Assembly (NCBI RefSeq): GCF_000382305.1
Contig: NZ_KB908045.1
Coordinates: 1-7,696 of the forward strand
DNA: 7,696 nt
Direction: 5' to 3'
Source of the DNA: Vitreoscilla stercoraria DSM 513
Lineage (GTDB): Bacteria > Pseudomonadota > Gammaproteobacteria > Burkholderiales > Neisseriaceae
Shown here in pieces: positions 1-6,190 of the stretch. The position numbers were made by a program, and so were the translations under genes. Position 1 is the stretch's first letter; every line of letters starts with the position of its first letter. The notes beneath the pieces are model-generated. The model was not told the origin of the DNA. It ran no database searches and worked only from the letters and a program-made list of their open reading frames with translations.

Positions 1-414
1 AGTATTGGCGGCAACAGTTCAAAAATTCATTTGGCAGTTGATGCACATGGTAATCCGCTTGAGTTTCTTGTGGGCGATGGCATTACTCATGATATTAAAA
101 TAGCACCGATGTTGCTGCAGCTTTTGGACTTGAAAGATACTGAGTTTTTAAATGCAGACAAAGGTTATGACTCTGAAGAATTTAGGAATTTGGCTTATTC
201 AAAGGGAGTACGTGCCAATATTCCACGGAAGAAAAATGCCAGAACCAGTAACTCACATATGGATTGGTTGATTTACCAGGCTCGGCATGTGGTTGAAAAC
301 ACTTTTGCCAATTTAAAACATTACCGAGCATTGTCCAGTCGCTACGATAAGCTGCTAAACAGTTACATTAGCACCGTAGCACTTGCTTGTGGCTTGATTT
401 GGTTGAAATTATGA
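1..414 (+). CDS. IS5-family DDE transposase, C-terminal fragment (left copy)
   Basis: The reading frame is open from base 1 and enters the window as SIGGNSSKIHLAVDAHG, so this is the interior of a gene truncated by the window edge, not a gene starting at the TTG at 31. Visible DDE signatures are the first Asp in AVDAHG (codon 40-42), the second in NADKGYD (codon 157-159) and the Glu in HVVENTF (codon 295-297). The motif after the Glu (ANLKHYRALSSRYDK) and the final ALIWL-like tail (ACGLIWLKL) are typical of IS427-group transposases, which are often made from two ORFs by programmed frameshifting. The visible part is 137 aa. It has Gly at codon 205-207 where the right copy has Val. The fragment shows no stop or frameshift, so the whole copy may be functional. 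Confidence 0.88.
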   Translation, partial: SIGGNSSKIHLAVDAHGNPLEFLVGDGITHDIKIAPMLLQLLDLKDTEFLNADKGYDSEEFRNLAYSKGVRANIPRKKNARTSNSHMDWLIYQARHVVENTFANLKHYRALSSRYDKLLNSYISTVALACGLIWLKL

Positions 415-429
415 ATGTTCAACAGACCC
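1..429 (+). mobile_element. IS5-family (IS427-like) insertion sequence, left copy, 3' part only
   Basis: This is the 3' portion of an insertion sequence whose 5' part lies outside the window. It holds the transposase C-terminal half (stop at 412-414) and ends in gttcaacagaccc, a typical IS5-family terminal inverted repeat read outward. The cargo-side boundary is placed after ccc at 429. The next two bases are TA, and the right copy also has TA beside its ggg end, which fits a TA-type target but cannot be proved from one end. The segment is the reverse complement of 7267-7696 with a single mismatch (206 versus 7491). Confidence 0.85.
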
Positions 430-576
430 TAAAATACATCGTACACATTATGGTGTTTAAAAGCAATAATATTACTTGACATTGCCATTATTCATAGCAG
501 GAGTGAGACAATTTTTTTTAGTTAAAGTTCTTTTTCTAGATTCAGGGAACGCCTCAAATCCTTCACCCAAACCTAG

Positions 577-603
577 CCCACAATATCACTTTGTGGGTTT
601 TTC
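577..603 (+). terminator. Rho-independent terminator-like hairpin upstream of the protease-like gene
   Basis: A 7-bp stem, CCCACAA (577-583) with TTGTGGG (591-597), has a 7-nt loop and is followed by tttttc. It lies 20 bases before the start codon at 623. It probably ended a gene formerly upstream, now lost or separated by the IS. The remaining 430-576 stretch is AT-rich and shows no convincing gene. Confidence 0.65.
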
Positions 604-622
604 ATTTTAGGCAGGGTACATC

Positions 623-1516
623 ATGGCAAAAAACAAATCGGAAATCATCCGTTACAACATTACCGACCGAGGGCGCAAGCACATCGGTAAGCCGCGCAAT
701 TTCAACGTGGCTCAAGTGGTGCGTTTGATTAACGGGCCGCAAGTGCAAGAGATGGTCAATTCAGGTGACATGTATGGCTATTTGGGGCATGGGGTAAGGG
801 CTGAATGGGGCATGCTTCCGAGTGAAACCGTATTGGCCAATGATGGCCAAGGTCAAAAATACGTGGCGATTGAGCCGGCCATCCGTACCATCCACATCAC
901 TGCCAGCCAAGATGGAACCATCGAGCACCAAGCTGAGTTTTTGGACAATGAATTGGGTCGTAAAGCTTGGGAATGGTATCAAGCCAAAATCGGTGGCTTT
1001 TCAAGTGTGTTCACACCCACTCCCGAAGCCCCGACACAATTTTACGGCTTTGATTACGTGATGGTCCCTAATTTTGCCACCAATCGTGGTTATGAAATGG
1101 TGATGGACGGTGTGTTTGATTTGGATCGCCTGACATCCAAGCAGCAAATGGAATGGCTCAAAGCACGTGACATCGAGCGGCGTGTGGTGATGGACAGTGT
1201 GCGTAATCGACTTGGCCAAGTTGTCAGTGATTTGGAAATTGCCGACGTTGTGGTGGAGCAAGAACGTTTGGAAAAACAGCAAATGGCATCTGTATTGGAT
1301 GATGCTTTATGGCGTTTACAGGACGCTGAGCATCGGTTACGTCAATTTGACGTGAAGCCTGAGCCGATGTTGAAGCTGGATATTTCTGAAACCAATTGGC
1401 TGTCACAAACCAATACACAAGCGGTGTTAGACAGTTTGAATGAATATGCGGGGAAAACTCAAAAAATGCCTTTAATGGTAGATAACTGGTCACCGATTGA
1501 TGATTTGTTCAAGTGA
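623..1516 (+). CDS. Putative phage prohead (head maturation) serine protease with C-terminal helical extension
   Basis: Predicted 297 aa. The N-terminal half has the layout of phage prohead proteases of the T4 gp21/HK97 type. It has a Y-x-L-G-H segment (residues 51-56, His56 as candidate catalytic His). A hydrophobic strand follows (KYVAIEPAIRTIHI, 79-92), then a D-G-x-I-E-H strand and F-L-D-N-E-L-G-R, ending in G-G-F-S-S (124-128, Ser127 or Ser128 as candidate nucleophile). In known families such a protease digests scaffold and trims capsid proteins inside the procapsid. Residues about 165-245 are rich in charged and hydrophobic residues with heptad-like spacing, compatible with a coiled-coil scaffold-like tail. 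The start ATG has a weak GGG at 614-616. No major capsid or portal gene follows, which is unusual for this role. The call rests on motif reading only; another virion structural protein remains possible. Confidence 0.5.
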   Translation: MAKNKSEIIRYNITDRGRKHIGKPRNFNVAQVVRLINGPQVQEMVNSGDMYGYLGHGVRAEWGMLPSETVLANDGQGQKYVAIEPAIRTIHITASQDGTIEHQAEFLDNELGRKAWEWYQAKIGGFSSVFTPTPEAPTQFYGFDYVMVPNFATNRGYEMVMDGVFDLDRLTSKQQMEWLKARDIERRVVMDSVRNRLGQVVSDLEIADVVVEQERLEKQQMASVLDDALWRLQDAEHRLRQFDVKPEPMLKLDISETNWLSQTNTQAVLDSLNEYAGKTQKMPLMVDNWSPIDDLFK

Positions 1517-1557
1517 GGGAACATCTCTAAAACACCCTCACAGCCGCATTGATAATG

Positions 1558-1587
1558 ACCCATTGCAAACCACGTAATGGGTTTTTT
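1558..1587 (+). terminator. Terminator-like hairpin directly abutting the next start codon
   Basis: ACCCATT (1558-1564) pairs with AATGGGT (1576-1582) and can extend inward by G-U and C-G pairs, leaving a loop at about 1567-1573. A run of six T (1582-1587) follows. The T-run ends one base before the ATG at 1589, so termination and translation start of the large gene share the same bases. Stem plus T-run make it a good intrinsic terminator candidate; it may instead act as an attenuator that lowers expression of the downstream gene. Confidence 0.7.
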
Positions 1588-1588
1588 C

Positions 1589-4510
1589 ATGTCAACCAAA
1601 TTGCAGATTCAATTACAGCACGACGATGATGGATTTTTAATCGGTAAAAAGCGCATCAAAACGCTTGAAAACACCGTCGCTGCCACGCACAAAAACAGTG
1701 AAACCATTTTAAACCACATCAAGATACAAAAATCAGGGCAACGAATGGTGGTTTCAGGACGCTTGCGGCTGGACGGTAGCAGCCAAGGTCAATCCACGCC
1801 AACAACACAGCGCAAACCGATTGTTCAAACCAACCGCCCACGCTTGGCCAACACCTCAAATAAGGCTCAACAAATCGGAAATGCCAACACGGCACATCCT
1901 TTGGCCAATCAAGGTGAGCATCAAAAGAAAAAACAATTGACCCGTGAGCAGCGTCGTTATCGCGATGCTCAAGCTCGCAGCAATCACCGTCAAGAATTGA
2001 TGCTCAAAGAAATCAACAAGAACCTCAAAAACAATCGAAGCAGCTTATTGTCGTGGATGGGCAAACTTTTACCGCTACTGGGTATGCTTGCATCTAGTTT
2101 GGGGTTTTTGAGTGCAGGCGGTGGTCTTTTGCGCAATCTGCTCAAATCACCGTTGCTGATACCAGGGCGCAATCCGCAAACACCAAGAAGACCACCAACA
2201 TCGCCAAATCCTAGCGTACCACCGATTGCACCACCCAATTCCAATCCAAGTCCAGCAGGTCCAAGTAGCTCAAAGTGGGAAATTTTAAAACAAGGTTTGA
2301 AGCTGATTGGCAAAGGCGGTGCACTTTCTGCTTTGTTTGCGCTGTTTGAAGGTATTAGTGTCGAGCAAAGCGACCTTGAGCGCCATGAAAAAAACAAAGA
2401 ACATGCTAAAAACTTTGCAGTAGCTGGCGGTGGTGTGGCTGGCGCAATGGCAGGCGGTGCGGCAGGTGCTGCTATTGGCTCTGTTGTGCCTGTACTTGGT
2501 ACGGCAGTTGGTGGTGTTGTCGGTGCAATTCTTGGAGGCTTAGGCGGCTCTACTTTGACAGAATATTTTGTTGAGCGTGTGGATAAGGCGATTGATAAAG
2601 ATTTAAGCAAAAAGATGTTTGGATCATGGAAAGGCTTTATTGATGTTGCCAAATCAGGTGCTAGCCATCTTTGGCAGTCATTAATTCCTAGTAAATTTCA
2701 AACATTCTTTGACAAGCTTGGTATTGATTCGAGTTCCTTATGGTCAACAGTGAAAGGACTTGCTGATACCACATGGAAAGGCATAGGCATAGCGGGTATT
2801 GCTTTATGGAAAACCATCGTTCCTGAAAAAGTACAGGTGTTTTTTGACAAGCTGACAAGTCTGGGTAAAGAGGCATTTGATGCGTTCAAAGAGGGTTTTA
2901 ACCGATTGTTTGAAGCTATTGCTAAAACGCCAGTTGGTCAAACTATTAGTGAAGGATGGAATACTGTGAGTCGCTATGCTGGCGATGCTTGGGAAAAAAC
3001 CAAGCAATTTGTGGGCGTAGGCGATGATAAAAATATGTATAGCATGGATGCTGGTGCAGAGACCCCAAAAAGACAGAATATGGGCTCAATGGATGCAGGG
3101 GTTGAAGTACCTAAATCCAATCAACAGGCACAGCCAAATGGTCGTAAATTGACTACTTGGCAGGATTTAAAACTAAAACGCGTTGATGCGAATTTCAAAG
3201 GAAAAACCGTTACCGAATCAATCGGTGGAGGTAAAACCGAACAAGGTACGATTGAATTTGCAAAAACCATGCAAGATAAACTGGGTAGCCGTTTGCATTG
3301 GTTTAGTGCATTTAATGATGTTTGGCATCAAGTAAATAGTAAGAACTCTAAACATACACAAGGCTTAAAATTTGATATGACTCTCAACAATCAGTCAGGG
3401 AATAAAGCCAGTGAGGCAGAAGGACGTAATTTAGCCCCTAAGATTGTTCAAGAGATGCATGATGAGCTAAAGAAACAAGGATTTAAAGACAAAAAAGATT
3501 ACATCATTCGAGATGAATATACCAAACCATCAGGCAAGGCAACCGCAGGCCATATTGATTTTGAATGGCAAAGCAAAGAAGCTGCTGCTAGGTATGCAAA
3601 CATGGTTACTGGCAACAATAAACCGACAACGCAGCATGTTAATCAACAATCGGGGCAAGGCACTCCGTCCAATGCCAATGCTACTGGTCGAGTTTTACAA
3701 TTGACAGACCAAGACATTGAAAATTTGATTAAAGTAACAGATACCGAAGTGGTTAAATTCAAGGATCAAGCTACGTTTGAAGCACAGGCTAATGGAGTAA
3801 TGGATACTTTGCTAAACAGGCTTGAATCAGGCGTATGGGGTAACTCTATGAGTGATGTGGCCAATGCTAAAAATCAATTTACCAAAATCAATGGGCCTAA
3901 AGGCTATTATGCCAACGGCAAGTGGGTAGATAATAATCCTTATGGTTCGGTACAAAATATGCCCTCATCGGCTGTTAGCGCAAGAACGAGAGCCTATGCC
4001 ATGAAATACATAAAAGAGCGTGAAAATGGCCGCCCGTCTAGTGTTGGTAGCCACTTACACTATGCTAACCCAAACATGTCTGATGAAAAAAATAAAAAAG
4101 CATGGGTTAATGACATGGAAACCAGTGCAAGAAAAGAGGGCATGGTTTTTGGAGCTGGTAAAAGCATCCATGTTCATGGCACTACCAAAGATTTACAATC
4201 TCGCCGCCCAGGTGCATTTAGAGTGAGTCTTGGTTCTAAGCCAAGTCAAACCAAGCCAAAACTGCATCAAGTTAAAACGCCGCCTGTGGTTCAACCAAAA
4301 TCACAACAAGTTGCTGTGAATGCTAATAATGTTGCTTTAAACGCTGCTAATATACAGCCTCAGAATATTCAAATGCCAACCAATAATGGTAATGGCCGTG
4401 GATTGGCCAATCAAGGTAGTATTGGTGGTCAGATTGCTCATGCGCCGATTAAACGTCAGGTGTCACATCCTGAAATTGCAAATGTTACGAGTGGGGGAAC
4501 AGGGGCTTAA
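1589..4510 (+). CDS. Large virion-associated protein with M15-peptidase-like and SleB-like cell-wall hydrolase domains
   Basis: Predicted 973 aa starting MSTKLQIQ. The ATG at 1577 in the same frame lies inside the terminator stem and is less likely. Order of parts: a charged basic N-terminus; a hydrophobic stretch (153-185); a Pro-rich linker (192-228); a Gly/Ala-rich hydrophobic glycine-zipper-like segment (about 276-321); two Trp-containing repeats (361-378, 406-423). An M15-like peptidase region follows, with S-x-H-x-x-G-x-x-x-D (His589, Asp596) and GHIDFEW (His655) as candidate zinc ligands. After it comes a SleB/Hydrolase_2-like region with Glu720, NRLESG (743), NQF (762), HLHYA (822-826) and HVHG (861-864). 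The Gln/Asn-rich C-terminus is low complexity. The likely role (inference) is local peptidoglycan digestion during DNA entry, as an internal virion or tail-tape-measure-like protein. There is no signal peptide. No Shine-Dalgarno is visible before the start. Confidence 0.7.
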   Translation: MSTKLQIQLQHDDDGFLIGKKRIKTLENTVAATHKNSETILNHIKIQKSGQRMVVSGRLRLDGSSQGQSTPTTQRKPIVQTNRPRLANTSNKAQQIGNANTAHPLANQGEHQKKKQLTREQRRYRDAQARSNHRQELMLKEINKNLKNNRSSLLSWMGKLLPLLGMLASSLGFLSAGGGLLRNLLKSPLLIPGRNPQTPRRPPTSPNPSVPPIAPPNSNPSPAGPSSSKWEILKQGLKLIGKGGALSALFALFEGISVEQSDLERHEKNKEHAKNFAVAGGGVAGAMAGGAAGAAIGSVVPVLGTAVGGVVGAILGGLGGSTLTEYFVERVDKAIDKDLSKKMFGSWKGFIDVAKSGASHLWQSLIPSKFQTFFDKLGIDSSSLWSTVKGLADTTWKGIGIAGIALWKTIVPEKVQVFFDKLTSLGKEAFDAFKEGFNRLFEAIAKTPVGQTISEGWNTVSRYAGDAWEKTKQFVGVGDDKNMYSMDAGAETPKRQNMGSMDAGVEVPKSNQQAQPNGRKLTTWQDLKLKRVDANFKGKTVTESIGGGKTEQGTIEFAKTMQDKLGSRLHWFSAFNDVWHQVNSKNSKHTQGLKFDMTLNNQSGNKASEAEGRNLAPKIVQEMHDELKKQGFKDKKDYIIRDEYTKPSGKATAGHIDFEWQSKEAAARYANMVTGNNKPTTQHVNQQSGQGTPSNANATGRVLQLTDQDIENLIKVTDTEVVKFKDQATFEAQANGVMDTLLNRLESGVWGNSMSDVANAKNQFTKINGPKGYYANGKWVDNNPYGSVQNMPSSAVSARTRAYAMKYIKERENGRPSSVGSHLHYANPNMSDEKNKKAWVNDMETSARKEGMVFGAGKSIHVHGTTKDLQSRRPGAFRVSLGSKPSQTKPKLHQVKTPPVVQPKSQQVAVNANNVALNAANIQPQNIQMPTNNGNGRGLANQGSIGGQIAHAPIKRQVSHPEIANVTSGGTGA
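2669..2857 (+). repeat. Two protein-level repeats inside the large virion protein
   Basis: LWQSLIPSKFQTFFDKLG (2669-2722) and LWKTIVPEKVQVFFDKLT (2804-2857) share L-W-x-x-[IL]-[VI]-P-x-K-x-Q-x-F-F-D-K-L and start 45 residues apart. A second, shorter pair lies just downstream: MYSMDAGAETPK (from 3035) and MGSMDAGVEVPK (from 3080), 15 residues apart. The first pair resembles spaced aromatic repeats of tape-measure-like proteins; the second looks like a recent short duplication. Confidence 0.75.
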
Positions 4511-4515
4511 AAAAT

Positions 4516-4540
4516 GCGGCTATTCTCTAGCCGCTTTTTT
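4516..4540. terminator. Bidirectional terminator between convergent genes
   Basis: GCGGCTA (4516-4522) and TAGCCGC (4528-4534) form a perfect 7-bp stem with loop ttctc. A-tract aaaaaa lies on the left (4509-4514) and T-tract tttttt on the right (4535-4540), so it works in both directions. It ends the large virion gene (stop at 4508-4510) and the convergent repressor gene, whose stop codon lies in the T-tract edge. Confidence 0.9.
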
Positions 4541-5027
4541 AATCATCAATAACGTCTGGAGAGTAGTCTTCGACTTTTAGCCATCCAAGACTTTTTTCAC
4601 CATTATCTACCACATCTATATGATGTCCACCTTGATAAACAAGAACATCTCTATTCAAAAATGATAATTGCTTGAGAAATGATGATCTTCTTAAGGCATC
4701 TAAAGCAAGTTCAATATCTATACGCAGAGCGTCAAGGCTTTGCGAGTAATCCAAATCTAACGAGTTAACAAATTTGCCAAAAACCACTCGCTGCGTTCCA
4801 TCTTTTAAATTGAAAATTCTTACATCGGCTTCTGATAAGTTAACTCTTCCGCCTATACCTTCAGCGGCAAATCCCTTTTCTATAAGTTCTAACATGGCGG
4901 TATTCAAAGAAATATTATTGGCTTCTGCATATTCCATGATTTTTTGATAGTGGTCTTGCGGCATTCTGATTTGAGTACGCTTCCAATCATCTTGCTTCAC
5001 AGCTCTACCTGTTTGTGGCTCGGACAT
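4539..5027 (-). CDS. Arc/Mnt-type ribbon-helix-helix repressor with long C-terminal extension
   Basis: Predicted 162 aa. Residues 17-53 match the Arc-family ribbon-helix-helix (RHH) fold: a strand RTQIRMP (17-23), helix A (24-38) and helix B opening with SLNTAM (40-45), the counterpart of S-V-N in P22 Arc. By alignment, strand residues Arg17, Gln19 and Arg21 would contact DNA bases. Arc and Mnt are about 53 and 82 aa. Here about 110 further residues follow, with strands (RIFNLKDGTQRVVFG), a helix (DALRIDIELALDALRR) and an acidic end. I do not recognise this extension; it could mediate tetramerisation or sensing. The start has AAAGGA six bases upstream. The gene is divergent from the antirepressor, the position Mnt holds in P22, so repression of the antirepressor and of itself through the operators at 5048-5102 is the likely job. 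Confidence 0.75.
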   Translation of the reverse strand: MSEPQTGRAVKQDDWKRTQIRMPQDHYQKIMEYAEANNISLNTAMLELIEKGFAAEGIGGRVNLSEADVRIFNLKDGTQRVVFGKFVNSLDLDYSQSLDALRIDIELALDALRRSSFLKQLSFLNRDVLVYQGGHHIDVVDNGEKSLGWLKVEDYSPDVIDD

Positions 5028-5046
5028 GTTAATTCCTTTAATTTAT

Positions 5047-5075
5047 TTGACAAGATAATAACACTATGAAATACT
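5047..5075 (+). promoter_or_regulatory. Predicted promoter of the antirepressor gene
   Basis: A consensus TTGACA (5047-5052) is followed after 17 bases by AATACT (5070-5075), four of six matches to a -10 box. It overlaps the divergent repressor promoter almost completely. An alternative -10 is TATCAT (5093-5098), but it lacks a good -35. From the first choice, transcription would begin near 5082 and give a leader of about 95 bases. Confidence 0.5.
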
Positions 5076-5102
5076 TATTTCAATGACAAGATTATCATGT
5101 CA
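5048..5102. promoter_or_regulatory. Operator region: 19-bp near-palindrome plus matching half-site
   Basis: TGACAAGATTATCATGTCA (5084-5102) is a near-perfect palindrome (TGACA-n-GAT-n-ATC-n-TGTCA). The same left half, TGACAAGATnAT, recurs at 5048-5059, 36 bases away. Between them TGAAATACTTATTTCA (5068-5083) is a further 7-2-7 inverted repeat. The sites cover the -10 and flank the -35 of the repressor promoter, and cover the -35 and the start region of the antirepressor promoter. The obvious candidate ligand is the adjacent Arc/Mnt-type protein. Confidence 0.65.
5055..5083 (-). promoter_or_regulatory. Predicted promoter of the Arc/Mnt-type repressor gene
   Basis: On the minus strand TTGAAA (5078-5083) and TATTAT (5055-5060) are separated by exactly 17 bases and lie 27 bases upstream of the start codon. 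The -10 box coincides with the operator half-site and the -35 box abuts the full operator, so autoregulation is expected. Confidence 0.6.
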
Positions 5103-5112
5103 GAAATTAAAA

Positions 5113-5147
5113 CGCCTCCTGACAATCTTGGCGGACAGTAGGAGGCG
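5113..5147 (+). promoter_or_regulatory. Leader hairpin of the antirepressor mRNA sequestering AGGAGG
   Basis: CGCCTCCT (5113-5120) pairs perfectly with AGGAGGCG (5140-5147), plus a G-U pair at 5121/5139, enclosing about 17 nt. There is no T-run after it, so it is not a typical terminator. Its 3' arm is a perfect ribosome-binding sequence but lies 31 bases from the antirepressor ATG, which has its own GGAG at 5166-5169. It may be a translational control element or standby site. Confidence 0.55.
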
Positions 5148-5176
5148 AGTGTCAATTAACAAATCGGAGATTAGCT

Positions 5177-6061
5177 ATGACAGCTATAAGTTTACCGCAA
5201 ATGAATCAACCATTAAATAAACTTGCAACTACTTCAGAAAATCGTTTTTTAGTACCTGTATTTCAAGGCACATTAAATGGCATTGATGAATCATTGGTTG
5301 ATGCTCGTACTTTGCATAAAATTTTGCAGGTAGGCAAAGTATTTGCTGCATGGATTAAAGCCCGAATTTCAGAATATGGATTTGTTGAAAATGAAGATTT
5401 CAAAACTATTTTCCAAACTCGGAAAATAGGTCATGGGCGAGGCAAAATTGATTACCATCTCAGCTTAGATATGGCAAAAGAATTAGCCATGATTGAGAAG
5501 TCTGATATTGGTCGCATGGTTCGCCGCTACTTTATTCAATGTGAGCGTATTGCGAATAAAATGACAGGACGCTCAACCACCACCGATGAACGCACAGGCT
5601 TGCGTGATGCGGTCAATGCAGTGGTGAGTAAAAAAGGTATGTTGTATCCCGACGCTTACAAATTGGTACACCAATGCTTCAATGTTGAACACATTGATGA
5701 ATTGACTTTGGAGCAAGTTGGCGAAGCAACCGAGTACTTACATCGGTTGTTGCTCACTACAGAAAAGTCAAGCGGCTATGTCTTGGAAGAGTATCAAGTC
5801 AAAAACTTAGTCAATGCAGCCCAAAGCATGGATTGGATTTTCTGTTGGTTCAACCATTACAAAATGGCGTTAAGCGTCATCAATCCTAAAATGGTCAGCT
5901 CAGTGAGCGAACATTTCAAAGTTGTGTGGATTCATACGCAAAACTTTGGTAGAAAACATGATATGGTGGCGTTGAATCACACGACGATGCGTGATTATCC
6001 TTGGGCTGCTGATTATGAGAGCCAAAAGGATTGGCGTAAAGTGGTGGGGATTTATAAGTAA
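5177..6061 (+). CDS. ant: Phage antirepressor, AntA/AntB N-terminal domain with P22AR_C-like C-terminal region
   Basis: Predicted 294 aa. Residues about 41-113 fit the AntA/AntB domain: VDARTLHKIL, then WIKARISEYGFVENEDF, a basic KIGHGRGK loop, DYHLSLDMAKELAM and the closing RRYFIQCER. Residues 128-175 (ERTGLRDAV, VSKKGMLYPDAYKLVH, VEHIDELT) resemble the P22 antirepressor C-terminal family. The Trp-rich remainder (to WRKVVGIYK) is not assigned. Antirepressors of this type bind and inactivate phage master repressors and promote the lytic cycle; the target repressor is not in the window. GGAG (5166-5169) sits seven bases before the ATG. Regulation is likely double: transcription through the divergent RHH repressor and translation through the leader hairpin. 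A strong terminator follows 27 bases after the stop. Confidence 0.85.
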   Translation: MTAISLPQMNQPLNKLATTSENRFLVPVFQGTLNGIDESLVDARTLHKILQVGKVFAAWIKARISEYGFVENEDFKTIFQTRKIGHGRGKIDYHLSLDMAKELAMIEKSDIGRMVRRYFIQCERIANKMTGRSTTTDERTGLRDAVNAVVSKKGMLYPDAYKLVHQCFNVEHIDELTLEQVGEATEYLHRLLLTTEKSSGYVLEEYQVKNLVNAAQSMDWIFCWFNHYKMALSVINPKMVSSVSEHFKVVWIHTQNFGRKHDMVALNHTTMRDYPWAADYESQKDWRKVVGIYK

Positions 6062-6088
6062 GCTTGGGTTTGAATAGATTAGATGGTG

Positions 6089-6116
6089 GCGTCCTGTAGG
6101 GTTACAGGACGCTTTT
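6089..6116 (+). terminator. Strong intrinsic terminator of the antirepressor gene
   Basis: GCGTCCTGTA (6089-6098) and TACAGGACGC (6103-6112) form a perfect 10-bp stem with a 4-nt loop (gggt), followed by tttt. The same hairpin occurs at 7186-7213. Confidence 0.85.
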
Positions 6117-6129
6117 ATAACCTGAATGA

Positions 6130-6158
6130 TTATCAAATAACTATAACTCAGTTAAGAT
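6130..6158 (+). promoter_or_regulatory. Weak candidate promoter for the 96-aa gene
   Basis: TTATCA (6130-6135) and TAAGAT (6153-6158) are 17 bases apart, each with four of six consensus matches, and lie 32 bases before the start. Since a strong terminator precedes it, the gene needs a promoter here, but the match is only moderate. Confidence 0.3.
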
Positions 6159-6190
6159 AGACTAAGTTTTTAGATATATAAAGAGAATAC

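Noticed and set aside
476..504. TTGACA at 476-481 as a promoter for the protease-like gene
   Set aside because: There is no acceptable -10 at 16-18 bases downstream (aggagt), and a terminator lies between it and the gene.
503..610. GTG-initiated 35-codon frame after GGAG in the left intergenic region
   Set aside because: The start directly touches GGAG, the frame runs through poly-T and the terminator hairpin, and the predicted peptide is low complexity.
1577..1588. ATG at 1577 as start of the large virion protein (MGFF extension)
   Set aside because: It lies inside the terminator stem and T-run and has no ribosome-binding site; the MGFF residues are just the translated hairpin. ATG at 1589 is preferred, though it also lacks a Shine-Dalgarno.
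1990..2652. 220-aa open frame on the minus strand, Pro-rich
   Set aside because: It is the antisense shadow of the Gly/Ala-rich and Pro-rich segments of the large virion gene; it has no ribosome-binding site and is low complexity.
5149..5220. 23-codon GTG leader frame overlapping the antirepressor start
   Set aside because: AGGAGG is only three bases from the GTG, too close for normal initiation; mentioned under the leader hairpin finding but not annotated as a gene.
6171..6180. TATATA at 6175-6180 with TTAAGA at 6152-6157 as promoter of the 96-aa gene
   Set aside because: A start about seven bases after 6180 would leave no room for the ribosome-binding sequence before the ATG at 6191.
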